This document shows, piece by piece, positions 26,552 to 35,403 of a stretch of 49,945 nt of DNA. Origin of the DNA: Alphaproteobacteria bacterium (GTDB lineage: Bacteria; Pseudomonadota; Alphaproteobacteria; ATCC43930; CGMCC-115725); assembly GCA_030041335.1 (NCBI GenBank), contig JASHOB010000153.1, positions 1 through 49,945 of the forward strand, given 5' to 3'. Each line of letters opens with the position of its first letter. Position 1 is the stretch's first letter. The notes below the pieces were generated by a model, which had not been told where the DNA came from, did no database searches, and was given only the letters and a program-made list of their open reading frames with translations. The translations under genes and the position numbers were made by a program.

Positions 26552-27491
26552 GTTCGAGCGCATCGCGCGGTTTTTCGTACCACTGGCGGGACGAGGCGCG
26601 CTTGATCTTAAAGACGATGTTGCGCTGATCGATGGACCCGGCGGCACCGAGTACGTCCTCAGCACCGACGCCATCGTCGAAGGCGTCCATTTCTTTTCGA
26701 CCGACCCGCCGGAGCAAATCGCGCAAAAGCTGCTGCGCGTGAATCTCTCCGATCTCGCCGCTAAGGGCGCCAAGCCCGTCGGTTATCTTTTGACCGTCGC
26801 GCTGACGAAAGCCGGTGACGAGACCTTCCTCAAAAAATTTTCTGCCGGCTTGGCCCTGGACCAGAAACGTTTCGGCATCGTGCTCCTCGGCGGCGACACG
26901 GTCCGCAGCAAGGGCGCAGCGGTACTGTCGCTGGCGGCGCTGGGCAAGGTTGCCGCCGGCGCGGCGCTGCTGCGCGGCACCGCCCGGGTCGGCGACACGC
27001 TCTTTATGTCGGGCACGCTCGGCGACGCCGCCCTCGGCCTCAAGGTGTTGAAGGGCGAGTTGCCGAGAATGGCGGTGCGCCACCGCGCCTACCTGGTCTC
27101 TCGCTACCGTCTGCCGCAACCACGGCTCGAGCTCGGCCGGAAGTTGGTTGGCATCGCCTCGGCGGCCATGGATATTTCCGACGGACTCGTGGCCGATCTC
27201 GGTCATCTCTGCGCCGCGTCCGGGGTAGGCGCGATCGTGGAGACCGCGCGGCTGCCCCTGTCCCTGGCCGCACGTGCCGCGCTGGCGCGCGATCGGACCT
27301 TGCTGGCGACGATCCTTGGCGGCGGCGACGACTACGAAATCCTGTTCACCGCGCCACCTTCGCAGCGCAGGCGGCTGGCGCGGTTGAGGGTCACCGAAAT
27401 CGGACGCATCGCGGCCGCCCCGGACGTGACATTGCTCGATGGCGACGGCAAACCGATCGCCCTGGCGCGCGGCGGCTACCGGCATTTCTAG
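26526..27491 (+). CDS. thiL: Thiamine-monophosphate kinase
   Basis: ATP-dependent last step to thiamine diphosphate. 321 residues of the PurM/AIR-synthase fold: DEFERIARFF, LDLKDDVALI (metal-binding acidic residues), STDAIVEGVHF, NLSDLAAKGAKP, VLLGGDTVRS, AAMDISDGLVADLGH and GGGDDYEILFT. All acidic metal sites typical of ThiL are present. ATG 26526 lies inside the end of nusB, indicating coupling. Confidence 0.94.
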   Translation: MAKPRHLDEFERIARFFVPLAGRGALDLKDDVALIDGPGGTEYVLSTDAIVEGVHFFSTDPPEQIAQKLLRVNLSDLAAKGAKPVGYLLTVALTKAGDETFLKKFSAGLALDQKRFGIVLLGGDTVRSKGAAVLSLAALGKVAAGAALLRGTARVGDTLFMSGTLGDAALGLKVLKGELPRMAVRHRAYLVSRYRLPQPRLELGRKLVGIASAAMDISDGLVADLGHLCAASGVGAIVETARLPLSLAARAALARDRTLLATILGGGDDYEILFTAPPSQRRRLARLRVTEIGRIAAAPDVTLLDGDGKPIALARGGYRHF

Positions 27492-27645
27492 AACTTCCTG
27501 AACGTCGTTTAGGCGGCGCTAGCGGTGGTATACGCGTGCCCGTCGCGCGGCTTCCCCCGGGTTGCCTGAGCGTTCTTCTTCTGGCATGGTCCGCCGACTT
27601 TTCGGCGGGGGATCGCCAAAGCAACAATACACGGGACCAGAGAAA

Positions 27646-29736
27646 ATGCAGATTGCCTATTGGGTTGTGATCGCTGGCGGCGTGCTGGCTTTGCTTTACG
27701 GCATTGTTACCAGCCGCACCGTGCTGGCCGCCAATGCCGGCACCGAGCGCATGCAGCAGATCGCGGCCGCGGTGCAGGAGGGCGCGCGCGCTTACCTTAA
27801 TCGGCAATACCGCACGGTTGCCATTGTCGGCATCGTGATTTTTCTGATCCTGTTCTTCGCTCTCGGTTGGCGCACGGGCGTCGGCTTCGCGATCGGCTCG
27901 ATCCTCTCCGCGTCCGCCGGCTATATCGGCATGAATGTCTCGGTGCGTGCCAATGTTCGGACCGCGCAAGCCGCGCGGGGCGGACTCGCGGCGGGCCTCG
28001 GCCTGGCCTTCAAGGCCGGCGCCATTACCGGCCTCTTGGTGGTCGGCCTCGGCCTACTCGGGGTCTCGCTCTATTACTATTTCCTGCGGGCGACGCTGCC
28101 GCCCAATAATCCGCGGCCGATCCTCGAGGCGCTGGTGGCGCTTAGCTTCGGCGCCTCGCTGATTTCGATCTTTGCGCGCCTCGGTGGCGGCATCTTCACC
28201 AAGGGTGCCGATGTCGGCGCCGACCTCGTCGGCAAAGTCGAGGCCGGGATTCCCGAGGACGATCCGCGGAACCCCGCGGTCATCGCCGACAATGTCGGTG
28301 ACAATGTCGGTGATTGTGCCGGCATGGCTGCCGATCTCTTTGAGACCTACGCAGTCACCGTAGTTGCCACCATGCTGCTCGCCGCGATCTTTTTCGAGGG
28401 CGCCGCGCGCGAGGTCATGATGGGGCTGCCCCTCGTTATCGGCGCGGTGTGCATTCTCGCCTCGGTCGTCGGCACCTATTTCGTCCGTCTCGGTCCGGGC
28501 GGGAACATCATGGGCGCGCTCTATAAGGGCCTGATCGTCGCGGGCGTCGTGTCGGCGGTCCTGATTGCCGGGGTCATAGAGTGGCTGATCGGCTTCGCCG
28601 CGCCGGTGACGATGGCCAACGGCATCGCCACAAGCGGTGGGGGTCTGTTCCTGTGTGCGGTCGTCGGCTTGGCGGTAACCGGCCTGCTCGTCGTCATCAC
28701 CGAGTACTACACCTCGACCGCCTATCGCCCCGTGCGCACCATCGCGACCAGCTCCACCACGGGCCACGGCACCAACGTGATTCAGGGCCTCGCGATTTCC
28801 ATGGAAGCGACCGCGCTGCCGGTGCTGGTGATCGCCGCCGGGATCATCGTTGCCTACTTGATCGCCGGACTATTCGGAATTGCCGTTGCCGTGACCACGA
28901 TGCTGGCACTTGCCGGCATGATCGTGGCCCTCGATGCTTATGGGCCCGTCACGGACAATGCCGGCGGCATCGCCGAAATGGCGGAATTGCCGGAGGAAGT
29001 GCGCGAATTCACCGACGCGCTCGACGCCGTCGGCAACACCACCAAGGCCGTGACCAAAGGCTATGCCATCGGGTCGGCGGGTCTGGCCTCGCTGGTGCTG
29101 TTCGACGCCTATACTCAGGACCTGCAGCATTATTTTCCGAACCTGCACGTCGGATTCACGCTGCAGAATCCCTATGTCATCATCGGCCTGTTCATCGGTG
29201 GCCTGCTGCCTTACCTGTTCGGCGCCTTGGGCATGACGGCGGTCGGCCGCGCCGCGGGGGCGGTCGTGATCGAGGTCCGCCGCCAGTTCAAGGAAATCCC
29301 CGGCATCATGGAAGGCACCGGCAAACCGGACTACGGCAAGGCCGTCGACATGCTGACGCGGTCGGCGATCAAGGAGATGATCGTGCCGTCGCTCCTGCCG
29401 GTGCTGGCGCCGATCGTGCTTTACCTGGTGATCTGGGCGATTGGCGGTCAGGCTGCGGCCTTCGCGGCTCTGGGCGCGATGCTGCTCGGCACCATCGTGA
29501 CCGGCTTGTTCGTCGCCATCTCGATGACCTCGGGCGGCGGTGCTTGGGACAATGCTAAAAAATATATCGAGGAAGGCCATTACGGCGGCAAAGGTTCGGA
29601 CGCACACAAGGCTGCCGTTACCGGCGACACGGTCGGCGATCCCTACAAGGACACGGCCGGCCCGGCGGTCAACCCGATGATCAAGATCACCAACATCGTC
29701 GCGCTTCTACTGCTGGCGATCTTGGCGGGCGGATAA
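27646..29736 (+). CDS. hppA: Membrane H+-translocating pyrophosphatase (K+-independent type)
   Basis: Proton pump driven by pyrophosphate hydrolysis. The 696-residue product has about 16 membrane segments. The pyrophosphate site is intact: [18 protein letters not shown], then [29 protein letters not shown], and a late DNAGGIAEM plus [18 protein letters not shown]. The segment [16 protein letters not shown] carries Lys and Thr at the positions that are Ala in K+-dependent enzymes, marking it K+-independent. ATG 27646 is preferred; an upstream in-frame ATG at 27586 would add a charged leader before the first helix. It ends five bases from the convergent pncC gene. Confidence 0.94.
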   Translation: MQIAYWVVIAGGVLALLYGIVTSRTVLAANAGTERMQQIAAAVQEGARAYLNRQYRTVAIVGIVIFLILFFALGWRTGVGFAIGSILSASAGYIGMNVSVRANVRTAQAARGGLAAGLGLAFKAGAITGLLVVGLGLLGVSLYYYFLRATLPPNNPRPILEALVALSFGASLISIFARLGGGIFTKGADVGADLVGKVEAGIPEDDPRNPAVIADNVGDNVGDCAGMAADLFETYAVTVVATMLLAAIFFEGAAREVMMGLPLVIGAVCILASVVGTYFVRLGPGGNIMGALYKGLIVAGVVSAVLIAGVIEWLIGFAAPVTMANGIATSGGGLFLCAVVGLAVTGLLVVITEYYTSTAYRPVRTIATSSTTGHGTNVIQGLAISMEATALPVLVIAAGIIVAYLIAGLFGIAVAVTTMLALAGMIVALDAYGPVTDNAGGIAEMAELPEEVREFTDALDAVGNTTKAVTKGYAIGSAGLASLVLFDAYTQDLQHYFPNLHVGFTLQNPYVIIGLFIGGLLPYLFGALGMTAVGRAAGAVVIEVRRQFKEIPGIMEGTGKPDYGKAVDMLTRSAIKEMIVPSLLPVLAPIVLYLVIWAIGGQAAAFAALGAMLLGTIVTGLFVAISMTSGGGAWDNAKKYIEEGHYGGKGSDAHKAAVTGDTVGDPYKDTAGPAVNPMIKITNIVALLLLAILAGG

Positions 29737-29741
29737 CCGGC

Positions 29742-30224
29742 CTAGCTCGTCAACTCGATCATGAGTTCGAGAGCGCGGCGGGTCGCCTGCGCGCGCACCG
29801 AATCGCGGTCGCCGGTGAACAGCCGGTGCTCGGTGACGACGGGTCCGCCTTTGCGCGAGGCGCCAAAATGCACGAGGCCCACAGGTTTCTCGGCTGAACC
29901 GCCGCCCGGTCCGGCGACGCCCGTCACCGAGACGGCGAGCTCGACCGGAGCGCGGTCGATGGCTCCCTCGACCATGGCGCGGGCCACCGGCTCGCTCACG
30001 GCGCCGAATTGGGCAATGAGCGCGGCCGGCACGCCGAGCAAATCGGTTTTGGCTGCGTTCGAATAGGTGACGAAGCCGCGTTCGACTACGTCGGACGAGC
30101 CAGCAATGTCGGTCAGTGCGGCAGCGATCATGCCGCCGGTGCAGGATTCCGCGGTGGCCAGCTTCCAGCTGCGGCGGCGGCACAAATCGAGCACGGTTTC
30201 GGCGAGCGTGCGGGTGTCCGTCAT
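29742..30224 (-). CDS. pncC: CinA C-terminal-domain protein, NMN amidase type (PncC)
   Basis: 160-residue stand-alone CinA C-terminal domain; members deamidate nicotinamide mononucleotide in pyridine nucleotide recycling. The active-site serine is in LATAESCTGGMIAA, and GFVTYSNAAKTDLLGV and VTGVAGPGGGSAEKPVGLV are typical. The N-terminal CinA domain is absent, as in E. coli PncC. The start ATG 30224 overlaps the ispDF stop (ATGA), so it is translated with ispDF, its usual neighbour in alphaproteobacteria. Confidence 0.93.
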   Translation of the reverse strand: MTDTRTLAETVLDLCRRRSWKLATAESCTGGMIAAALTDIAGSSDVVERGFVTYSNAAKTDLLGVPAALIAQFGAVSEPVARAMVEGAIDRAPVELAVSVTGVAGPGGGSAEKPVGLVHFGASRKGGPVVTEHRLFTGDRDSVRAQATRRALELMIELTS

Positions 30225-31378
30225 AGCGGCAGCCGCACGGTCGCGACAGCCTGCGCCGCCAGCCCCTCGCCGCGTCCGGTAAAGCCAAGTTTTTCGGTGG
30301 TGGTTGCCTTGATGCTGACGCGGCTGTAGTCGAGATCGAGGATCGCGGCGATGCGCGCCACCATCGCGGTGCGATAGGGCGCGATCCTGGGACGCTCGCA
30401 AATGAGGGTGACGTCGACATGGGCGATGGCGCCACCCCGCTGGCGCACCAGCTCCGCCGCGTGCCGCAGGAATCGCTCCGAAGAAGCGCCCTGCCATTGC
30501 GGATCGCTCGGCGGAAAATGCATGCCGATATCGCCTGCGCCCAAGGCACCCAGCACCGCGTCGGTCAATGCGTGGAGTCCGGCATCGCCGTCGGAATGAC
30601 CGACAAGGCCATACTGGTGCGGGATCTTTACGCCGCAGAGCCAGAGATGGTCGCCCGGGCCGAAGGCGTGCACGTCGAATCCCTGACCGGTGCGGATGTC
30701 GCCCAAAGCGGCGGCGAGACGCCGCTCCGCGTCGCGCAAATCGTCTTGCGTCGTCACTTTAAAATTATCTTCGCTGCCGGCCACCAGGCGGACCGTGACG
30801 CCGGCGCGCTCGGCGACCGCGGCATCGTCGGGGAGATCGAGCCCCTGTGCCGCGCGATGCGCCTCCAGAATCTCGCGATAGTGGAAGCCCTGCGGCGTCT
30901 GCGCACGCCACAGATTGGCGCGCTCAATTGTCCCGGCGATCACGCCGTCGGCGGCACGCTTCACCGTGTCGCGCAACGCCAGCGCCGGAATGGCCCCGGG
31001 CGCCTGATCGAGGGCGCTCAGCACACGGTCGATCGTTTCCGCGTCAACCAATGGCCGCGCCGCATCGTGTATCAACACCCGACGCGGCGACAGTGCGGCG
31101 AGGCTCTCGAGGCCGAGCCTCACCGAATCCTGCCGGACCGCGCCGCCCGTGATCGGCGGCAACAGATCAAGGCCCTCGACAGCGTCGAGGTAGCGATCTC
31201 GATCCTCGGGATTGATCACGACACGCACGCCATCGACGGCGGCGTGACGCCGCAACCTTTCGAGCGAATGGCGCAGCACCACCATGCCGCCGAGCGGGAG
31301 ATATTGCTTTGGCCGGGTCCCGCCAAAACGCGCGCCACGGCCCGCTGCGACGACCAAGGCGACACAATTCATGCTCAT
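30221..31378 (-). CDS. ispDF: Bifunctional IspDF (MEP cytidylyltransferase / MECDP synthase)
   Basis: Third and fifth steps of the MEP isoprenoid pathway in one 385-residue protein. The IspD half (1-225) has VAAGRGARFGGTRPKQYLPL, IHDAARPLVD and RAQTPQGF. The IspF half (about 228-385) begins IRTGQGFDVHAFGPGDHLWLCG and contains VGHSDGDAGLHALTDA, the metal and MEP-binding residues, then KATTTEKLGFTGRGEG. The fusion is common in alphaproteobacteria. Start ATG 31378 or 31372. In many relatives this gene precedes dusB-ntrBC; here it is about 30 kb away. ispE is also in this window. Confidence 0.95.
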   Translation of the reverse strand: MSMNCVALVVAAGRGARFGGTRPKQYLPLGGMVVLRHSLERLRRHAAVDGVRVVINPEDRDRYLDAVEGLDLLPPITGGAVRQDSVRLGLESLAALSPRRVLIHDAARPLVDAETIDRVLSALDQAPGAIPALALRDTVKRAADGVIAGTIERANLWRAQTPQGFHYREILEAHRAAQGLDLPDDAAVAERAGVTVRLVAGSEDNFKVTTQDDLRDAERRLAAALGDIRTGQGFDVHAFGPGDHLWLCGVKIPHQYGLVGHSDGDAGLHALTDAVLGALGAGDIGMHFPPSDPQWQGASSERFLRHAAELVRQRGGAIAHVDVTLICERPRIAPYRTAMVARIAAILDLDYSRVSIKATTTEKLGFTGRGEGLAAQAVATVRLPL

Positions 31379-31444
31379 GGCGGGCAGCTTATCGGTATTA
31401 GTGGGAGGGCGAAAGTGATAGGGTCCGAATTGTTTGGGGGAGCG

Positions 31445-32743
31445 ATGACGACAGTCACCGACCGGGCGGAACCAATCGAGCGCGCCAGCATCGACGAGTT
31501 GCGGGCGCTTCAATTGGCACGGCTCAAGGCCGTGCTGCGCCATGCCGATGAACATGTGCCGCATTACCACGCCAAGTTCGAGCAGGCTGGTGTCACTCCT
31601 GGTGATCTCCATACCTTCAGCGATCTCACGAAATTTCCGCTGACGAGCAAAGAGGACCTGCGCCTCAATTATCCCTTCGGCATGTTCGCCGTACCGATGC
31701 GCGATATCGTCCGCATCCACGCGTCGAGTGGCACGACGGGAAAGCCGACAGTGGCCGGTTACACCAAGAGCGACATCGAGGTGTGGGCCGGGTTGATGGC
31801 CCGCTCGATTCGGGCCGCCGGCGGCACACCGAACGATAAGATCCACGTCGCTTATGGCTATGGGCTCTTTACCGGCGGACTTGGTGCCCACTATGGCGGC
31901 GAGCATCTGGGCGCGGCGGTCATTCCGATCGGCGGCGGCAACACCGAGCGGCAAGTGCAACTGATCAACGATTTCAGGCCCGACATCATCATGGTGACGC
32001 CGTCCTACATGCTTGCCATTGCCGACGAGTTCGAGCGCCAGGGGCTGAGCGCCCGCGACTGCAGCCTGCGTGTCGGAATTTTCGGTGCCGAGCCCTGGAG
32101 TGAAGGCATGCGTGCCGAGATCGAGCACCGCATGGGGCTCGATGCGCTCGACATCTACGGACTGTCGGAAGTGATGGGTCCGGGCGTGGCGCAGGAATGT
32201 TTCGAGACCAAAGACGGCCCGACGATCTGGGAGGATCATTTTTATCCGGAGGTCATCGATCCGGAGACCGGAGAGCCCGTCGCCGATGGCGTCGCCGGCG
32301 AGCTGGTGCTGACGACGCTGACAAAAGAGGCGATGCCGCTCGTGCGCTTCCGCACGCGCGACCTGACCCGCCTGTTACCCGGCACCGCGCGGCCGATGCG
32401 CCGGATCGAGCGGGTAAGGGGCCGCAGCGATGACATGCTGATCATCCGCGGCGTCAACCTGTTCCCCTCCCAGATCGAAGCATTGCTCGCGCAGGAGCAG
32501 CGTCTCGCGCCTCATTATCTGCTGGAGCTGCACCGTCCGGACCGTCTCGACGAGCTCGTCGTCGTGGTCGAGATGCGTCCGGGCTTGAATTCGCATGACC
32601 ATGCCGATATCGGCGGCAATGCCGAGCGTCTCATCAAGGCCTATGCCGGCGTGTCGGCGAGGGTACGCGTGGTCGCATCCGGCGCGCTCGAGCGGTCGCA
32701 AGGCAAGGCGAGGCGCGTGCTCGACCTGAGGCCGAAGCCGTGA
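31445..32743 (+). CDS. Phenylacetate-CoA ligase family (PaaK-like)
   Basis: 432-residue adenylate-forming enzyme that activates aryl-acetates or benzoates to CoA thioesters. Motifs are P-loop ASSGTTGKPTVAGYTK, GAEPWSEGMRAEIE, YGLSEVMGPGVAQEC, TIWEDHFYPEVIDP, RTRDLTRLLPG and the C-domain hinge GRSDDMLIIRGVNLFPSQIE. These match PaaK closely and the length is right. A GGGGGAG site precedes ATG 31445. No other phenylacetate genes (paaABCDE, paaG, paaZ) are nearby; instead it is coupled by a GTGA overlap to a DpgC-like dioxygenase, so its substrate may be a substituted arylacetate. Confidence 0.88.
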   Translation: MTTVTDRAEPIERASIDELRALQLARLKAVLRHADEHVPHYHAKFEQAGVTPGDLHTFSDLTKFPLTSKEDLRLNYPFGMFAVPMRDIVRIHASSGTTGKPTVAGYTKSDIEVWAGLMARSIRAAGGTPNDKIHVAYGYGLFTGGLGAHYGGEHLGAAVIPIGGGNTERQVQLINDFRPDIIMVTPSYMLAIADEFERQGLSARDCSLRVGIFGAEPWSEGMRAEIEHRMGLDALDIYGLSEVMGPGVAQECFETKDGPTIWEDHFYPEVIDPETGEPVADGVAGELVLTTLTKEAMPLVRFRTRDLTRLLPGTARPMRRIERVRGRSDDMLIIRGVNLFPSQIEALLAQEQRLAPHYLLELHRPDRLDELVVVVEMRPGLNSHDHADIGGNAERLIKAYAGVSARVRVVASGALERSQGKARRVLDLRPKP

Positions 32744-34080
32744 GCGGCGTGCCGGCGACGCCACCGCCGGTGACCGGCGATTTTGCCGCGGATCGGCTCC
32801 GGCACACGGTTTTTTGGCAAGCGTGCGATCGCGCGCTCGATGAGCTGCCGAAAAAGGCCGTGCGTAGTGCCGAGGAGGCAACAGCCGCCGCCGCAATTCA
32901 TGATGCCGCCCGCGCGGCACGCGAGCGGTTTCTCAAGGCGCATGTCGGCGCGCTCTATGCCGCGCTGACCCACGACTCGACCCGCTTCGTGCGCCTCGAG
33001 GAGCTGGTGTTCGCAGCGGCAGATTTGGTGCCTGGCCTCACCCCTTCGCGCGCGCGGCTCGAGCGCGAAGCGGGCCTCCTGCAGCGCGACAAAGACGGGC
33101 TTGAGATCGATCAGGGAATTTTACTGTCGCATATTTTTGGCGACGAGCGGTCGGGGCTGCACTTTTGCCACGCGATGCTGCTGCCGCGCGCGGAATCGGG
33201 GGAAGCACTCGATCGGTTCGCGCGGGACGGGGTGCTCGATCTCGGCGCGGCGAGGCTGACGCGCCGCGGTCGCGCGGTTCATCTCACCATGTCCAATCCG
33301 CGCTATCTTAACGCCGAGGACGCGACCACCATCGACGCCGTCGAGACCGCCGTCGACGTGGCGACCCTTGACCCCGAAAGCGATATCGCGGTGTTGCGGG
33401 GCGGACCGCTCGACCATCCAAAATATGGCGGAAAGCGCGCGTTTGGCAGCGGCATCAATCTGACCCATCTCTATCGCGGCCGGATCCCGTTCGTGTGGTA
33501 CTTGAAGCACGATCTGGGCTTCGTGAACAAGTTCCTGCGCGGCGTGGCACGGCCCGAGACATTGCCCGACGACGTCCACGGTCAGGGCATCGAAAAGCCC
33601 TGGGTCGCCGCCGTCGAAAGCTTCGCCATCGGCGGCCATTGCCAGATGCTGCTGACGATGGATTTCGTGCTCGCGGCGGCCGATGCCTATATGACGCTGC
33701 CGGCACGCAAGGAGGGCATCATCCCCGGCGTCTCAAACATGCGGCTCGTCCGCTTCGTCGGCGATCGCATCGCGCGTCAGTTGATCCAATACGAGCGCCG
33801 TCTGCCGTGCGACACGCCGGAAGGCCGCTTGATCTGCGACGAGATTGTGCCCGCATCCGCGATGGACCTGGCCATCGACCGCGTGGTCGAAGCCCTGACA
33901 AATTCAGGCGCGGTTGGCGCGATCGGCAATCGGCGCGCTTTCCGCGTCGCGGAAGAGCCGCTCGATTTGTTTCGCCGCTACTGTGCCGTATATGCACGCG
34001 AGCAGGCACAGTGTCATTTCAGCCCGGCGCTGATCGCCAATCTCGAACGCTATTGGGACGCGCAGAGCCGTCGGGCGTGA
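32740..34080 (+). CDS. DpgC-like cofactor-independent dioxygenase (crotonase fold)
   Basis: 446 residues resembling (3,5-dihydroxyphenyl)acetyl-CoA 1,2-dioxygenase DpgC along its length: helical N-terminal domain (residues 60-170, with RFVRLEELV and GLEIDQGILL), then a crotonase domain with NAEDATTIDAVETAVD, HPKYGGKRAFGSGINLTHL, ELG-like KHDLGF, IEKPWVAAVESFAIGGHCQ and RKEGIIPGVSNMRL. Against DpgC as I remember it, Glu189 and Gln299 correspond to E193 and Q302, but Arg254 falls on H257 and the third glycine of GGG on H300. DpgC uses O2 without metal or cofactor to make arylglyoxylate. The GTG start overlaps the upstream ligase stop. Substrate inferred only as an aryl-acetyl-CoA. Confidence 0.8.
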   Translation: MSGVPATPPPVTGDFAADRLRHTVFWQACDRALDELPKKAVRSAEEATAAAAIHDAARAARERFLKAHVGALYAALTHDSTRFVRLEELVFAAADLVPGLTPSRARLEREAGLLQRDKDGLEIDQGILLSHIFGDERSGLHFCHAMLLPRAESGEALDRFARDGVLDLGAARLTRRGRAVHLTMSNPRYLNAEDATTIDAVETAVDVATLDPESDIAVLRGGPLDHPKYGGKRAFGSGINLTHLYRGRIPFVWYLKHDLGFVNKFLRGVARPETLPDDVHGQGIEKPWVAAVESFAIGGHCQMLLTMDFVLAAADAYMTLPARKEGIIPGVSNMRLVRFVGDRIARQLIQYERRLPCDTPEGRLICDEIVPASAMDLAIDRVVEALTNSGAVGAIGNRRAFRVAEEPLDLFRRYCAVYAREQAQCHFSPALIANLERYWDAQSRRA

Positions 34081-34084
34081 GGCG

Positions 34085-34753
34085 CTACCGGTTCCAGCCG
34101 TAGAGGTCGAGCGTGGTCGCGCCGCCGCGCAGCTGCTCCATGACCTTTGCTTCCTTGGCCTCGCGCTCGAGCGACTTTTGAATGACGTCGGCGGCGCGGG
34201 CGCGCGGCACGACGCAAACGCCGTCGACATCGCCGCAGACGAGATCGCCCGGATGCACGGTGACGTCGCCGACCAGCAGCGGGTGCCCGAGAAAGGCGCG
34301 CGCCTCGAAATCCTTGCCGGTGCCGCGAATGCACAGGCCGCGCGCGAACACGGGGAAGCCCACGCCTTCGAGCACCGCCCCGTCGCGCACACAGCCGTCG
34401 ATCACCAGACCGCCCAGCCCCAGTGCCTTGCCGGCGGTCGACATGATCTCGCCCCAATAGCCATAGTCATAGACGCCGCCGACCGTGGCGACGATGACAT
34501 CGCCCGGCCGCGCCGCCGCCAGCGCACGATGAAGGCGCAGATTGTCGCCCGGGGGTCCTTCGACCGTAAAGGCCGGGCCGCACACCCTGAATGACGGCGC
34601 CATGGGCTTGAGCTGCGGTGGCAGCGCGCCGATCTTGCCGCCGGCCTCGTGCAGCGTCGCGGTCCCGAAGGGCCGCGCCAGCGCGACGAGCTTGGCATCG
34701 ACGCGTTCAAAATCGACCGTTTCGGTCGGGGACAGAGTCTTGAGACCGCTCAT
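34085..34753 (-). CDS. RraA/HMG-aldolase-family protein (third of tandem trio)
   Basis: 222 residues of the family containing RraA and 4-hydroxy-4-methyl-2-oxoglutarate (HMG/CHA) aldolase, often misnamed demethylmenaquinone methyltransferase. The active-site signature GLVIDGCVRDGAVLEGVGFPVFARG has the Arg-Asp pair and preceding glycine-rich GDVIVATVGG; YDYGYWGEIMSTAGKALGLGG fits the aldolase branch. These enzymes cleave oxo-acids to pyruvate or decarboxylate oxaloacetate. Last gene of a three-paralogue operon: its ATG overlaps the stop of the gene before (ATGA, 34750-34753). It ends four bases from the convergent DpgC-like gene. Confidence 0.82.
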   Translation of the reverse strand: MSGLKTLSPTETVDFERVDAKLVALARPFGTATLHEAGGKIGALPPQLKPMAPSFRVCGPAFTVEGPPGDNLRLHRALAAARPGDVIVATVGGVYDYGYWGEIMSTAGKALGLGGLVIDGCVRDGAVLEGVGFPVFARGLCIRGTGKDFEARAFLGHPLLVGDVTVHPGDLVCGDVDGVCVVPRARAADVIQKSLEREAKEAKVMEQLRGGATTLDLYGWNR

Positions 34754-35403
34754 GATTTCATCCGTGTCTGGAGGGTGTGGTACTTGAACTGTTTGCGCGC
34801 CTCGTCGAGCCGCATGCCGCCGCGCACCGCCTTGCGGATCGCGTTCTCGGCTTCCTCGATCTCCTCGGCGGCCGCGAGCACCTGATCCTCGTGCTCTTTC
34901 GGGATCACAACCACGCCGTCGGCATCGCCGCGCAGAATGTCGCCGGGTTGAACCCGCGCCTCGCCGATCGTGACCGGAACATTGGTCGCCTCGACCTGCA
35001 CCCGGTCCTTGCCGGTACGCATCCAATGGTCGCGCGTGAATACCGGATAGTCGAGCTCGAGGCAGAGTGCGACGTCGCGGCAGAGCCCGTCGATCACGGT
35101 GCCGGCCACACCCTTGACGTGCGCGGTCTCGGTCAGGATGTCGCCCCAGATCGTGGCATTGAGCCGGCCGCCATTGTCGATCACCACCACCATGCCCGGC
35201 GCCACGTCGTCGATATAATCTCCGACGGTGCCCGGCGGGACCGCGGCGGGGCCGCACAACAGCGTAAAGGCGCGGCCGGCCATACGGAATTTCGGATCGC
35301 GCGGCTTGATGTCGTAGCATTGACCGACGATGCCGAAGCGATCCAAGGCGTCGCTCAGGGTTGCGGTATCGAGTTTGGAAGCGCGTTCGACATTTTTGTC
35401 CAT
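34750..35403 (-). CDS. RraA/HMG-aldolase-family protein (second of tandem trio)
   Basis: 217 residues, same family. It shows TATLSDALDRFG at the N-terminus, GDYIDDVAPGMVVVIDNGG, NATIWGDILTETAHVKGVAGTVIDGLCRD and YPVFTRD, with the Arg-Asp pair kept. A charged C-terminal tail (residues 180-217, rich in Glu, Lys and Arg) is longer than in typical aldolases. The start ATG shares one base with the stop of the upstream paralogue (TAATG at 35401-35405), so translation is coupled. Confidence 0.82.
   Translation of the reverse strand: MDKNVERASKLDTATLSDALDRFGIVGQCYDIKPRDPKFRMAGRAFTLLCGPAAVPPGTVGDYIDDVAPGMVVVIDNGGRLNATIWGDILTETAHVKGVAGTVIDGLCRDVALCLELDYPVFTRDHWMRTGKDRVQVEATNVPVTIGEARVQPGDILRGDADGVVVIPKEHEDQVLAAAEEIEEAENAIRKAVRGGMRLDEARKQFKYHTLQTRMKS

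Noticed and set aside
30419-31444. Plus-strand open frame running through ispDF into the PaaK gene
   Set aside because: It is the antisense of ispDF in front of the true ATG 31445, which has its own GGGGGAG site.
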